Assembly: GCF_017744445.1 (NCBI RefSeq)
Contig: NZ_JAGIBH010000003.1
Span: forward strand, 265,179 to 329,178
From: Caulobacter sp.
Lineage (GTDB): Bacteria > Pseudomonadota > Alphaproteobacteria > Caulobacterales > Caulobacteraceae
DNA: 64,000 nucleotides
Direction: 5' to 3'
The notes beneath the pieces are model-generated. The model did no database searches, was not told where the DNA came from, and saw only the letters and a list, made by a program, of their open reading frames with translations. Made by a program: the position numbers and the translations under genes. Below are positions 32,146 to 41,895 of this stretch, piece by piece; within the stretch, counting starts at the first letter, position 1, and each line of letters begins with the position of its first letter.

Positions 32146-32394
32146 TCAGCCGGCGCGTTTGACGTCTTCGGTCTGCACGTCGGGCGGCTGTTCGGGCTGG
32201 TACTCCAGGATGTCGCCCGGCTGGCAGTCCAGGAAGTCGCAGATGGCTTCCAAGGTCTCGAACTTGACGCCCTTCACCTTGCCGGACTTGAGCAAGCTGA
32301 GGTTGGCGTCGGTGATCCCGATGGCGCGGGCCAGCACGTTGGAGCGCACCTTGCGCTTGGCCAGCACGACGTCGAGGCGCAGGACGATCGGCAT
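32146..32394 (-). CDS. Small XRE/YozG-like helix-turn-helix regulator
   Basis: MPIVLRLDVVLAKRKVRSNVLARAIGITDANLSLLKSGKVKGVKFETLEAICDFLDCQPGDILEY. Confidence 0.92.
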   Translation of the reverse strand: MPIVLRLDVVLAKRKVRSNVLARAIGITDANLSLLKSGKVKGVKFETLEAICDFLDCQPGDILEYQPEQPPDVQTEDVKRAG

Positions 32395-33008
32395 CAGACG
32401 AAGGCCTCCCGGTCCTGCTCGATCTCGCGGCCCACCTGCATGACCTGGCCGATCACGAAGACCAAGAGGCCCAGGATGAAGGCCTGCAGGCTGGCCATGT
32501 GCGCCCAGTTCTTGTCGATCTCATAGTGGGTGGCGGCCAGGACGACGTGGCACAGGAACGGCGAGACGGCATAGGCGCACAGCCAGGCCCCGACCCGGCC
32601 GAAGCGGCGGGCGGCCTGCGCGGAGAACACCTCGCCGCGAGCATAGCCGGCGAACAGCGCGCGCAGGCTCCAAAACATCATCAGGATGGGCGTCGCGCGG
32701 GCGATGCCCACGGCGACATAGACCAGGCGATGGCCCAGGGGCAGCGAGCTGAACGCCACGGTGTTGGCCGGCGCTTCGCCGATATAGCAGTTGTCGGGCC
32801 CGATCCGGACCAGCTCGCCCTTGTAGAACAGCATGGTCGCGATGGCCGCGACCAGGATCGCCGCCGCCAGGGCGAAGACGCTGGTGAACAGCCAGACCGC
32901 CGCGCGGCTGCCCAGGCGCACGCGGCGCTGGGCTGGGCTTTCCTGGGGCGCGGGCGGGGCGCGGTAGAGCGGTTTCAGATGCAGAACCGTGGCCATGACG
33001 TCCTCCAT
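32394..33008 (-). CDS. DUF2975-like membrane protein
   Basis: Multi-TM; overlaps the start of the XRE gene, the usual DUF2975/XRE pairing; start 33008 or 32996. Confidence 0.8.
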   Translation of the reverse strand: MEDVMATVLHLKPLYRAPPAPQESPAQRRVRLGSRAAVWLFTSVFALAAAILVAAIATMLFYKGELVRIGPDNCYIGEAPANTVAFSSLPLGHRLVYVAVGIARATPILMMFWSLRALFAGYARGEVFSAQAARRFGRVGAWLCAYAVSPFLCHVVLAATHYEIDKNWAHMASLQAFILGLLVFVIGQVMQVGREIEQDREAFV

Positions 33009-33060
33009 GACGCCACAGTCGATTCTAAAAAAGTTTCTGTCAATCGATATTGATTGGGCG

Positions 33061-34287
33061 TCAGCCCATCGGCTTGTCCAGCGACTTCGGCGGCTGGCTG
33101 AACCAGCGCGGGCCGTCCGGGGTCAGGTGGATGCAGTCTTCCAGGCGCACGCCGAACTCGCCGGGGATGTAGATGCCGGGCTCGTCCGAGAAGCACATGC
33201 CGGGGGCCAGTTTGGTGGTCTCGGACATCACGAAGTTCACCGGCTCGTGGCCGTCCATGCCGATGCCGTGGCCGGTGCGGTGCGACAGGCCCGGCAGTCG
33301 GTAGCGCGGACCCCAGCCCAGGCTGTCGTAATAGGCGCGGACGGCGCGGTCGACCGAACCGGCCTCGGCCCCGATCTTGGCCGCCTCGAACGCCACCTGC
33401 TGGCCCTTGGCGACGTCGTTCCAGACCTTGCGCTGGCGGGCGGTGGGCTCGCCGAACACGAAGGTGCGCGAGATGTCCGACTCGTAGCCGCCGACATTGC
33501 AGCCGCAGTCCATCAGCACGACCTGGCCCTCGCCCAGCACCTGGGGCTGGCGCGAGCCGTGCGGATAGGCCGAGGCCTCGCCGATCAGGATCAGGTTGAA
33601 GCTGACCCGCGCGCCCTGGCCCGTGGTGTAGGCGGCCATCAGGGCGGCGATGTCCTTGGGCCCCATGCCGGCGCGAACATTGGCGTGGGTGTGCTTCAGC
33701 GCCGCGACGGTGATGTCGGCGGCGACCTGCATCAGGGCGATCTCGGCCGGCGACTTGATCATCCGGCAGCCGCGGAACACCGCCGCGCCCGAGATGACCT
33801 CGGCGCCTGGCAGCGCCGCCTTCAGGCCGTCGACGATGAAGAGGCGGGTGGTCTCCTCCATGCCGATCTTGCCCGAGGCCAGCTTGCGGTCGGCCAGCAG
33901 GCCGGCGGCGATGGCGTAGGGGTTCTCGTCCTCTTCCCAGGGACGGATCTCGGCTGGCACGCCCAGGCTCTGGCGGATCGAGGGCTCCTCGAACTTGGGC
34001 ATCACCATGCCCACCTGGCCTTCGCGCGGGATGATCGCCAGGCACGGGCGCTCGCTGCGGCTCCATTGGACGCCGGTGAAGTAGTCCAGCGACGAGCCGG
34101 CCTCGGTGACGATCGCCGACAGGCCCAGCTGGACCATCAGCGCCTGGGCGCGCGCCAGGCGCGAGGCGCGCTCGGCAGGGCCGATCAGGGCGATGCCGTC
34201 GGTCAGCTTCTTGTCCCGGGCCCAGGCGGGTGCGGCGGCGAGGGCGGCGGCGCCAGCCAGGAAACCGCGACGCGGGAGGTCTTGCAT
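33061..34287 (-). CDS. M24 family metallopeptidase (Xaa-Pro dipeptidase-like), Tat/signal N-terminus
   Basis: LMDCGCNVGGYESDISRTFVFGEPT..LSHRTGHGIGMDGHE..MCFSDEPGIYIPGEFGVRLED; N-terminal RRGFLAGAAALAAAPAWA. Confidence 0.93.
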   Translation of the reverse strand: MQDLPRRGFLAGAAALAAAPAWARDKKLTDGIALIGPAERASRLARAQALMVQLGLSAIVTEAGSSLDYFTGVQWSRSERPCLAIIPREGQVGMVMPKFEEPSIRQSLGVPAEIRPWEEDENPYAIAAGLLADRKLASGKIGMEETTRLFIVDGLKAALPGAEVISGAAVFRGCRMIKSPAEIALMQVAADITVAALKHTHANVRAGMGPKDIAALMAAYTTGQGARVSFNLILIGEASAYPHGSRQPQVLGEGQVVLMDCGCNVGGYESDISRTFVFGEPTARQRKVWNDVAKGQQVAFEAAKIGAEAGSVDRAVRAYYDSLGWGPRYRLPGLSHRTGHGIGMDGHEPVNFVMSETTKLAPGMCFSDEPGIYIPGEFGVRLEDCIHLTPDGPRWFSQPPKSLDKPMG

Positions 34288-34312
34288 GGTGGTCTCCTAG
34301 GCCCAGATGGCC

Positions 34313-35062
34313 TTAACCGATGGCCTGGGCCGCCAGGTCGCGCCAGCCCTTGGCTTCCTTGCGGAAGTGGCTGTGGGTCTTGGACAGGCGCTTGTCGATC
34401 TCGGCCAGCTTGGCGCGGGCCTCGTCCTTGCGGCCCATGCGGGCCAGGAAGACGGTGTAGCGGGCGATGCCCTCGAAGCCTGGATAGTGGTCGGCGGCCC
34501 ACGACAGGGCGGTCTCGGCCTGCTCCTCGCGGCCCAGGGCGTGATAGACGCGGCCCAGGGCCAGCATGGTGTGGGGCGTGCGGCCGGCATTGGGCTGCTC
34601 GCCCAGCTTTTCCAGCAGCGGCAGGGCGTCGTTCGGGCGGTTCAGCTCGATCAGGGCGTTGGCGCGGCCCAGCAGCAGCTGGGCATCGTCGGCGTACATG
34701 CCCGTCAGGCTTTCATCGTACAGGCGCTCGGCCTCGGCGTGCTTGCCAAGCTCGGTGGCGGCCACGGCCATGCGGACGCGGTTGGCGACGGTGGGGGCGT
34801 CATCGACGGCGCGGGCGGCTTCGCGATACTCGCGCTGCGGGTCCAGGGCCTTGCGGGCGGCCTGACCCATCTTCTGGGCCGTGCGGCCGCCGAACCATGC
34901 CGGGGCGATGATGGCGACGAAATAGACCAGCCCGCCCACCGGCTGGAACGCCAGGATGATCCACAGCCAGTACATCTGCTGGCCGGTGCGGACCACGTGG
35001 ACGCACAGGGCGATGGCGATCAGGAGCGACAGGCCGATCAGCGGCAGCGGTAGCGAGAACAT
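34313..35062 (-). CDS. Tetratricopeptide-like membrane protein
   Basis: Two N-terminal TM segments then TPR-like helices (LYDESLTGMYADDAQLLLGRANALIELNRPNDALPLLEKL). Confidence 0.75.
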   Translation of the reverse strand: MFSLPLPLIGLSLLIAIALCVHVVRTGQQMYWLWIILAFQPVGGLVYFVAIIAPAWFGGRTAQKMGQAARKALDPQREYREAARAVDDAPTVANRVRMAVAATELGKHAEAERLYDESLTGMYADDAQLLLGRANALIELNRPNDALPLLEKLGEQPNAGRTPHTMLALGRVYHALGREEQAETALSWAADHYPGFEGIARYTVFLARMGRKDEARAKLAEIDKRLSKTHSHFRKEAKGWRDLAAQAIG

Positions 35063-35111
35063 CGATAACCCCGGACTTGCCCCCGGTCTTTCCCGCGCCT
35101 GCCGCTTTCCG

Positions 35112-35729
35112 TCAATCGTCCTTAGGAGGCTTGCGAGGATCCGCCTTCGGCGCGGGCGCCAGGCGCATCACCTCGGCCTGGTAGCGCTCGTCGTCGCCCA
35201 CGGCGGCGAAGGGCAGGGCGTCGGCCAGGGCGTCCAGCATCGGGTCCAGCCACTGGTGCTCGACCTTGTGGAAGTCGCCCAGCACATAGTGCATGACCGC
35301 GTCCTTGTGGCCCGGATGGCCCACGCCGATGCGACCCCGGCGGAAGGCGTCGCCGACCTGGCTGGTCACCGAGCGGATGCCGTTGTTGCCGGCCGCGCCG
35401 CCGCCGGCCTTCATGCGGAAGCGGCCCGGGGCCATGTCGATCTCGTCGTGGAAGACGATGACGTCCGACGGCGCCAGCTTGAAGAACTTCATCGCCTCGC
35501 CCACGGCGCGGCCGCTCTCGTTGTAATAGGTCTTGGGCTTGAGCAGCAGCAGCTTGACCACGCCGTCGGGGGTCGAGACCTGCCCCTCGCAGGCCAGGCC
35601 CTGGAAGCGCGCGCGCCATGGGGCCGTGCCCCACTTTCGGGCCAGGGCGTCGACGGCCATGAAGCCGACATTGTGGCGGTTCTTCTCGTACTTGGGCTCG
35701 GGATTGCCCAGGCCGGCGAGGATCAGCAT
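35112..35729 (-). CDS. pth: Peptidyl-tRNA hydrolase
   Basis: MLILAGLGNPEPKYEKNRHNVGFMAVDALA; DVIVFHDEIDMAPGRFRMKAGGGAAGNNGIRSV. Confidence 0.96.
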   Translation of the reverse strand: MLILAGLGNPEPKYEKNRHNVGFMAVDALARKWGTAPWRARFQGLACEGQVSTPDGVVKLLLLKPKTYYNESGRAVGEAMKFFKLAPSDVIVFHDEIDMAPGRFRMKAGGGAAGNNGIRSVTSQVGDAFRRGRIGVGHPGHKDAVMHYVLGDFHKVEHQWLDPMLDALADALPFAAVGDDERYQAEVMRLAPAPKADPRKPPKDD

Positions 35730-35751
35730 CGCGGTGTTCTCAAAAGCACAA

Positions 35752-35785
35752 AGCAAAACGGGCGGACCGTGAGGCCCGCCCGCTT
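35752..35785 (-). terminator. Candidate terminator between rplY and pth
   Basis: Minus strand gggcgggcctcacggtccgcccgttttgcttt. Confidence 0.6.
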
Positions 35786-35819
35786 CTTAGATCGGTTCGG
35801 AGACCAGACCGAGAGGCGA

Positions 35820-36419
35820 TTAGCCTTCGGTGGTGGTGTCGCCGGCGTCCGACTGGGCCGAGGCCGAGGCCTTCAGGTTCGCGATCACGAAGTCGCGTTC
35901 CATGGCCGGCTTCACGCCTTCCGGCAGCTTCACTTCCGAGATGCGGATGACGTCGCCCAGGTCGTGCGAGGCCAGGTCGATGACCAGCTCTTCCGGGATC
36001 TTGTCGGCCGGGCAGGCCAGCTCGACGGTGTGACGGATGACTTCCAGAGTGCCGCCCTTCTTCAGGCCGATCGAGGTTTCCTGGTTCTTGAAGTGAACCG
36101 GAACTTCGATCTTGATCAGCTGGTGCTCGCTGACGCGGAACAGGTCGAAGTGGACCGGCTCGTCGGTGACCGGGTGGAACTGGACGCTCTTTGCGATGAC
36201 CGATTGCTTTTCGTCGCCGTATTGCAGGGTGACCAGGTGGCCCAGCAGCTTGCCGGTGTACAGCGACTTGCGGAATTCGTTGGCGCGAACAGCGATGTTC
36301 ACGGGAGCCTTGCCGCCGCCGTACAGGGTGCCCGGGACCTTGCCTTCGCGGCGCACAGCGCGGGCCGCGCCGGTGCCGGCGCCTTCACGGACTTCAACGT
36401 TCAGAATGATCTCAGCCAT
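35820..36419 (-). CDS. rplY: 50S ribosomal protein L25/general stress protein Ctc
   Basis: MAEIILNVEVREGAGTGAARAVRREGKVPGTLYGGGKAPVNIAVRANEFRKSLYTG. Confidence 0.95.
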   Translation of the reverse strand: MAEIILNVEVREGAGTGAARAVRREGKVPGTLYGGGKAPVNIAVRANEFRKSLYTGKLLGHLVTLQYGDEKQSVIAKSVQFHPVTDEPVHFDLFRVSEHQLIKIEVPVHFKNQETSIGLKKGGTLEVIRHTVELACPADKIPEELVIDLASHDLGDVIRISEVKLPEGVKPAMERDFVIANLKASASAQSDAGDTTTEG

Positions 36420-36524
36420 TGGACTGTCTTTCTAGAGAGCCGGATGCTCTCTGCTATGGCCATGGCGCCTATGGCTGGATTGCCACGCTCGCCCGGCCGT
36501 TTTGGGGTCGCGCTACATACACAA

Positions 36525-36554
36525 AAGGGCCGGGCGACGCAACGCCCGGCCCTT
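36525..36554 (-). terminator. Rho-independent terminator downstream of 36576-37643
   Basis: Minus strand aagggccgggcg-ttgcgt-cgcccggccctt followed by ttgtgt. Confidence 0.8.
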
Positions 36555-36575
36555 CGCTAGGGATTGGAGCTGAAA

Positions 36576-37643
36576 TCAGCCCTTCTTCTTGGCCGCGGTC
36601 TTGGCCTTGCGCGAGTTGGAGCCGGCGCCCTTCACGGCGATCGATTCCTTGACCGGCAGGGCGCGCGGCGGCTCGGGCGGCAGGGTCGCGCCGGCGCCCT
36701 TGACCACGCAGGCGCCCGTATCGATCAGGATGTGCTGACCCAGGCAGAAGATGTCCTCGTAGTGCGGCTTGGACACGGCCAGGCACTGATAGAGGTTCAG
36801 CTTGGCCATGTTCAGGCAGTTGGCCGTGGCCCAGTCGCTGCTGAGGGCGTCGATCGTGGCCAGGTTGTTGTCGCCGGCCGCGCCCAGGGCCGCCAGCGCC
36901 GCCACGGCCAGGCCGCGGATGACGATCGGCTGGTAGGGGGCGGGCGCCGCGCGCGGGGTCAGGCCCAGCGGCTGGCCGCCGGTCGAGGCCTGCTGCAGCA
37001 CGGCCACGTCGGCGCTCTCGGCCAGGGCCGGGGTGGCCGACAGGGTCTTGGCCGAGGCCAGGCGACCGTCGCGATCGACCACGGCGGCCTTGGACCATGA
37101 CGCCTTCTGCACGTCATAGGCGGCCTGCTTCACGGCCTTGCCGGCCATGTAGACCTTCAGGCCGTCGCCGCCGATCTGGTCGATGATCAGGCCCGCGGCG
37201 CTGTCGGCGCCCTTGAACACGGCCGCGTAGGACGGGTTGGAGATGATGTTGGCCACCATCTCCTGGCGCTGGGTCGGATTGGCCGCCACTTCGCGCACCG
37301 AGGCGACGAAGGTCGGGTCCTGCAGGGCCAGGACGGCGGCATAGGCCACCGCGCCGTTCATGAACGACTTGGTCTCGTAGGCCGAGCCGACCTTCAGCGA
37401 GGCCTGGATCTGGTCGCCGTTCTGGAAGGACGACGACACCTGGCCGGCGCGGGCCATGTAGCCGCGGAAGGCGCTGGCGCGCTCGACCAGGCTGGCCGAC
37501 AGGGTGATCGGCGGCGGGGGCGGCGGCGCCTGGACGACCGGCGGCGGCGCGGGCGGGGGCGGCGAGCTACAGGCCGCCACCAGGGCGGCCAGCGCCACGA
37601 CGGTCGTCGTCAGGACGACGCGCGTACGCGAAAAGGAACGCAT
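36576..37643 (-). CDS. Hypothetical lipoprotein
   Basis: MRSFSRTRVVLTTTVVALAALVAACSSPPPPAPPP lipobox; 355 aa. Confidence 0.8.
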   Translation of the reverse strand: MRSFSRTRVVLTTTVVALAALVAACSSPPPPAPPPVVQAPPPPPPITLSASLVERASAFRGYMARAGQVSSSFQNGDQIQASLKVGSAYETKSFMNGAVAYAAVLALQDPTFVASVREVAANPTQRQEMVANIISNPSYAAVFKGADSAAGLIIDQIGGDGLKVYMAGKAVKQAAYDVQKASWSKAAVVDRDGRLASAKTLSATPALAESADVAVLQQASTGGQPLGLTPRAAPAPYQPIVIRGLAVAALAALGAAGDNNLATIDALSSDWATANCLNMAKLNLYQCLAVSKPHYEDIFCLGQHILIDTGACVVKGAGATLPPEPPRALPVKESIAVKGAGSNSRKAKTAAKKKG

Positions 37644-37795
37644 TCTCGAAACTTCCCCATCAAGTCTAGGCGGCCGGCAGGTCCCCTGGCGGCGCGCTTA
37701 GCACCCCGGGTCGGCGAGATTGTGACTGTCGCCCCGTTAACCAGACTTTTACAAGCGTGACCGTGCGAGAGGCGAGTAGGCGCTTCTTAAACCCG

Positions 37796-37913
37796 CTTCC
37801 CCGGCGAAAGCCGGGGCCCAGATGGAATGGCGCTGGGGTGGGTTCTATGAACTCTGCGTTCTTCCGATCAGCCCAAACGCCTTGAGATCTGGATCCCGGC
37901 TTTCGCCGGGAAG
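37796..37913. repeat. Palindromic repeat family C variant, paired
   Basis: cttccccggcgaaagccggggcccagat (37796-37823) and atctggatcccggctttcgccgggaag (37887-37913). Confidence 0.88.
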
Positions 37914-37937
37914 ACGGAGAAGGGGAAAGTGCCGCCC

Positions 37938-38876
37938 TTAGTCGAACAGCTTCGACACCGACTCTTCGTTGGCGATGCGGCGGATGGCTTCGCCGATCAG
38001 CGGGGCGCACGAGACGTAGCGGATCTTGGGGCAGGCCTTGGCGGGGTCGGAGGCCTCGATCGAGTCGGTGACCACCAGCTCGGTCAGCACCGAATTGGCG
38101 ACGCGGTCGACCGCCGCGCCCGACAGCACGCCGTGGGTGATGTAGGCGCTGACCGACTTGGCGCCGTGGCTCATCAGAGCCTGGGCGGCGTTGCACAGGG
38201 TGCCGGCCGAATCGGCGATGTCGTCGAACAGGATGCAGCGGCGATCCTTGACGTCGCCGATGATGTTCATGACTTCCGACTGGCCCGGGCCCGAGCGGCG
38301 CTTGTCGACGATGGCGAGGTCGGCGTCGTCCAGGCGTTTGGCCAGGGCGCGGGCGCGCACCACGCCGCCGACGTCCGGCGACACGACCATCAGGTCGGGG
38401 CCCATCGGATAGTGCTTGCGCACGTCCTCGGCCATCAGGCGCGAGGGCAGCAGGTTGTCGGTCGGGATGTCGAAGAAGCCTTGAATCTGACCGGCGTGCA
38501 GGTCCATCGTCAGGACGCGGTCGGCGCCCGAGCGGGTGATCAGGTTGGCGACCAGCTTGGCCGAGATCGGCGTGCGGCCGCCGGTCTTACGGTCCTGGCG
38601 GGCATAGCCGAAATAGGGCAGCACGGCGGTGATGCGCTTGCCCGACGCGCGCTTCAGGGCGTCGATGCAGATCAGCAGCTCCATCAGGTTGTCGTTGGCC
38701 GGATAGCTGGTCGACTGGATGACGAAGACGTCCTCGCCCCGCACGTTCTCGTCGATGGTGACGAAAACCTCGAGGTCGGCGAACCGGCGCACCTGGGCGC
38801 GGGTCAGCGGCATGTCGAGATATTCCGCGATCGCCTGGGACAGCGGGCGGTTGGAGTTGCCGGACAGCAGCTTCAT
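37938..38876 (-). CDS. prs: Ribose-phosphate pyrophosphokinase
   Basis: [67 protein letters not shown]. Confidence 0.97.
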   Translation of the reverse strand: MKLLSGNSNRPLSQAIAEYLDMPLTRAQVRRFADLEVFVTIDENVRGEDVFVIQSTSYPANDNLMELLICIDALKRASGKRITAVLPYFGYARQDRKTGGRTPISAKLVANLITRSGADRVLTMDLHAGQIQGFFDIPTDNLLPSRLMAEDVRKHYPMGPDLMVVSPDVGGVVRARALAKRLDDADLAIVDKRRSGPGQSEVMNIIGDVKDRRCILFDDIADSAGTLCNAAQALMSHGAKSVSAYITHGVLSGAAVDRVANSVLTELVVTDSIEASDPAKACPKIRYVSCAPLIGEAIRRIANEESVSKLFD

Positions 38877-39014
38877 GGGGATATCTCGGGGTGGGGGCGG
38901 CCGATGCGGGGCCTTCTAGCAGCGATCGCCCCAGGCACAAGTGTTAACGGCCAGACTTTTTCGCTTCCGTATGCGGAGGATCGGTTCCGTGTCCTTTGGG
39001 CCTCAGGGTTTGCC

Positions 39015-39806
39015 CTAGGCTTCCAGCGAGATCGCCGACAGCAGACGGCCGTAGTCGCCCTCGTTGTTGAGGAAGGCGCGACGGTTGGAGAAGAACCACT
39101 CTTCCTCCGCCCGCGTGTCGCGGCCGACCCATTCGCGGCGCTCGACGCCGGCGGTCGCCAGGCGGTCCAGCACGAACGACGGCAGGTCGAAGAAGCGCTT
39201 GTCCTCGGCTGCGCCCGGCTTGAAAAACCGGCCCGAGCCCGGGCAGTCGGCCTCGAACCGGTGCAGGAAGTCGAGGCCGACCTCGTAGGACTTGGGACCG
39301 ATGCAGGGGCCGACGACGCCGGTCATGCGCTCAGGCTTGGCGCCCAGCTCGACCATGCAGTCGACGGCGGCCTGGACGACGCCGTCCAGGGCCCCGCGCC
39401 AGCCGGCATGGGCGGCGGCCACGATCCGGGCCTCGGGGTCGACCAGCAGCACCGGCGCGCAGTCGGCGGCCAGGGCGCCGCAGATCACGCCCGGCGTCCG
39501 GGTCACCACCGCGTCGCCCTCGGGGCGGACATCGCCCCACGAGCCGTCGGCCTTGATCGCGATGGTCGAGTGGATCTGGTAGCAGGTGTTGAGGTCTTCC
39601 GGATCGCCGCCGAACCAGCGCGCGGCGCGGGCGCGGTTCTCGACCACGTCGGCCGGATCGTCCTTGCTGCCGCGCCCGACGTTCAGGCTGTCGTAGATCC
39701 CGGTCGAGGTCCCGCCCTTGCGCGTGAAGAAGGCGTGCTTCACCCCCGGCAGGCTGGAGAGCAGCGGCGACTGGATGGTCGGCAGGTCGGGCGTCTTCTT
39801 GGTCAT
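39015..39806 (-). CDS. pgeF: Peptidoglycan editing factor PgeF (YfiH/polyphenol oxidase family)
   Basis: HAFFTRKGGTSTGIYDSLNVGRGSKDDP; GALAADCAPVLLVDPEARIVAAAHAGWRGALDGVV. Confidence 0.93.
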   Translation of the reverse strand: MTKKTPDLPTIQSPLLSSLPGVKHAFFTRKGGTSTGIYDSLNVGRGSKDDPADVVENRARAARWFGGDPEDLNTCYQIHSTIAIKADGSWGDVRPEGDAVVTRTPGVICGALAADCAPVLLVDPEARIVAAAHAGWRGALDGVVQAAVDCMVELGAKPERMTGVVGPCIGPKSYEVGLDFLHRFEADCPGSGRFFKPGAAEDKRFFDLPSFVLDRLATAGVERREWVGRDTRAEEEWFFSNRRAFLNNEGDYGRLLSAISLEA

Positions 39807-40897
39807 GTCGCGTCCTCGAAGAGGGGGGGCGAAAGGTCGGGCGCGGTCAGGCACGCGACCTTGAACAGAGCGCCCATCTGCGCCTGTCCGATCAGCCGAT
39901 CAAGCTGTCTTGCGACCTGCTCGGCGCGATCGGGGCGAGCCGTAGCCAACGCCTGGGCGCGGGCTTCGATGCCCAGGGCGGTCAGGAACTGCGCCTGGGT
40001 GATGACGGGGCCGGCTTTCGCGCCGGTTTCCCGCGCGGCGGCGACCACCGAGGGGAAGTCGGCCCAGACGGTCAGGTCGGCCAGGCCGGCGGTCTTCAGC
40101 GGGTCGACCTTCTGGTGGCCCTGGATGGCTTGCAGCGTATCGCCGGCCTCGGGCGCGGCCCGGCCGTAGTCGATCAGCAGCGCCGCGCCGCCGTCCGTTG
40201 CGAGGCGGTGAGCGATGTCGGAGGCCAGAGCGGCCTGGGCGGGGGATGACTCTAGAACGGAGCCAGGCGGCAGGCTCTCCTCCCCCACTGGGGGGGGAGG
40301 ACCGGCGAAGCCGGTGGAGGGGCCTTTCGCCGACAGGGCCCGCAGCCCGAACGCCAGCTCACCATCCTCGCCAAGCCCGATCACGCGCTCGGCCCAGCCG
40401 CTTTCCGTCCGCACGAACTGCCGCGCGGGCAGGCAGTCCAGCAGCTCGTTGGCGACCAGGATCATCGGACCGGCTGGCACTTCATCCAGCCGTCCCACCC
40501 AGCGCGGCCCATCACCCAGCTTGGCCGCTTGCCGGGCCTTCAAAGGCCCCGACACCTCCACCAGCCACACCTCGGCCGCCTCGAGGAACGCCGGCTCCAG
40601 CCGCCCCGCCCGCAGCAGGTCGCTCATCAGCGTGCCGTCGCCCGGCCCCATCTCGACCAGCCGGAACGGCGAGGGCCGGCCCATCCGCGTCCAGGTCTCG
40701 ATGGCCCACAGGCCGATCAGCTCGCCGAACATCTGGCTGACCAGCGGCGCGGTGATGAAGTCGCCGCCGGCCCCGAGATCAGGGCGCATGGCGTAGTAGC
40801 CGTCGCGCGGGTCGTGCAGGCAGCGGGTGAAGAACTCGGGAACGCCGATCGGCCCGTCCTGGGCGATCTGCGCCTTCAGGCGATCAAGCAGGCTCAT
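39803..40897 (-). CDS. Class I SAM-dependent methyltransferase, MidA/NDUFAF7-like
   Basis: DPRDGYYAMRPDLGAGGDFITAPLVSQMFGELIGLWAIETWTRMGRPSPFRLVEMGPGDGTLMSDLLRA. Confidence 0.93.
   Translation of the reverse strand: MSLLDRLKAQIAQDGPIGVPEFFTRCLHDPRDGYYAMRPDLGAGGDFITAPLVSQMFGELIGLWAIETWTRMGRPSPFRLVEMGPGDGTLMSDLLRAGRLEPAFLEAAEVWLVEVSGPLKARQAAKLGDGPRWVGRLDEVPAGPMILVANELLDCLPARQFVRTESGWAERVIGLGEDGELAFGLRALSAKGPSTGFAGPPPPVGEESLPPGSVLESSPAQAALASDIAHRLATDGGAALLIDYGRAAPEAGDTLQAIQGHQKVDPLKTAGLADLTVWADFPSVVAAARETGAKAGPVITQAQFLTALGIEARAQALATARPDRAEQVARQLDRLIGQAQMGALFKVACLTAPDLSPPLFEDAT
40275..40324. repeat. Palindromic repeat family A half-unit (A3) inside a coding sequence
   Basis: ctctcctcccccactggggggggaggaccggcgaagccggtggaggggcc, nearly identical to the right half of A1. 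Confidence 0.92.
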
Positions 40898-41780
40898 GAG
40901 CCTCGACAGGTTCTTTCAGGGCCTTCCACATCAGCCAGCCGCCGATCAGGATCATCGGCGTCGACAGCAGCATCCCCATGGTCAGGCCCAGCGGGAAGTC
41001 GGGCATGCCCAGGTCGGGGTTGCGGACGTTCTCCAGCGACAGCCGGAACAGGCCGTAGGCGATCAGGAAGGTCGCCACGATCGCCCCGCGCCGTTGCAGC
41101 CATTTCAGGCGATAGACGCAGAAGGCCAGGATCGCGAACAGCAGCAGGCCTTCCAGGCCCGCCTCGTACAGCTGGCTGGGATGGCGCGGCAGCGGGCCGG
41201 CCGGGCAGATGTGCTGCGGGTGGCTGGCCTGGATGGTGGCGTTGCAGAAGATCATGCCGAACGGGCTGTCGGTCGGACGTCCCCACAGCTCGCCATTGAT
41301 GAAGTTGGCGATGCGGCCAAAGAAGATGCCGATCGGCGCGACCGGCGCGATCAGGTCGCCCAGCTTCAGCACGTCGATCTTCTGCTGGCGGGCGAAGAAC
41401 CAGATCGCCGCGCACACGCCCAGGAAGCCGCCGTGGAACGACATGCCGCCTTCCCAGATCTTGAAGACGTCCAGCGGATGCGCCGTCAGCCAGATCCGCT
41501 GGTCGGTGTTCAGCAGCATGTAGAAGAAGATGTAGCCCAGGCGTCCGCCCAGGATGATGCCCAGCGTGATCCAAAGGACCAGGTCGTCGATCTGCAAGGC
41601 CGTCGCCGTCGGGGCGCGGCCGCCCCACAGGCTGGGCGTGCGGGTCATGCGGATGGCGAAGCGCCAGCCCAGCAGGATCCCCGCCACATAGGCCAGGGCA
41701 TACCAGCGCAGGGCCAGCGGACCCCACTGCAAGGCCCAGGGGCCGATGTGCACGATGGGGTCGATATCGGGGAAAGGCAC
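40884..41780 (-). CDS. lgt: Prolipoprotein diacylglyceryl transferase
   Basis: LRWYALAYVAGILLGWRFA; GRIANFINGELWGRPTDSPFGMIF; RHPSQLYEAGLEG. Confidence 0.96.
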   Translation of the reverse strand: MPFPDIDPIVHIGPWALQWGPLALRWYALAYVAGILLGWRFAIRMTRTPSLWGGRAPTATALQIDDLVLWITLGIILGGRLGYIFFYMLLNTDQRIWLTAHPLDVFKIWEGGMSFHGGFLGVCAAIWFFARQQKIDVLKLGDLIAPVAPIGIFFGRIANFINGELWGRPTDSPFGMIFCNATIQASHPQHICPAGPLPRHPSQLYEAGLEGLLLFAILAFCVYRLKWLQRRGAIVATFLIAYGLFRLSLENVRNPDLGMPDFPLGLTMGMLLSTPMILIGGWLMWKALKEPVEAHEPA

Positions 41781-41895
41781 GCGGCGGGGCTCCGTGCGGA
41801 CAGATCGTCGCAGGTCTATAGGGTTCGCTCTTCGCTTTCACCCCCTGTTTCCCATATAAGAGCTGTCGCCCAACCTCGGGCCTTTCGGAACCGCG

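Noticed and set aside
32989-34911. 640-aa plus-strand ORF
   Set aside because: Antisense to the M24 peptidase and TPR genes; no recognisable domain, GC-shadow composition.
37929-40169. 746-aa plus-strand ORF
   Set aside because: Antisense to prs and pgeF and reaching into the midA-like gene; low-complexity His/Gly/Asp/Arg-rich translation typical of high-GC shadow ORFs.
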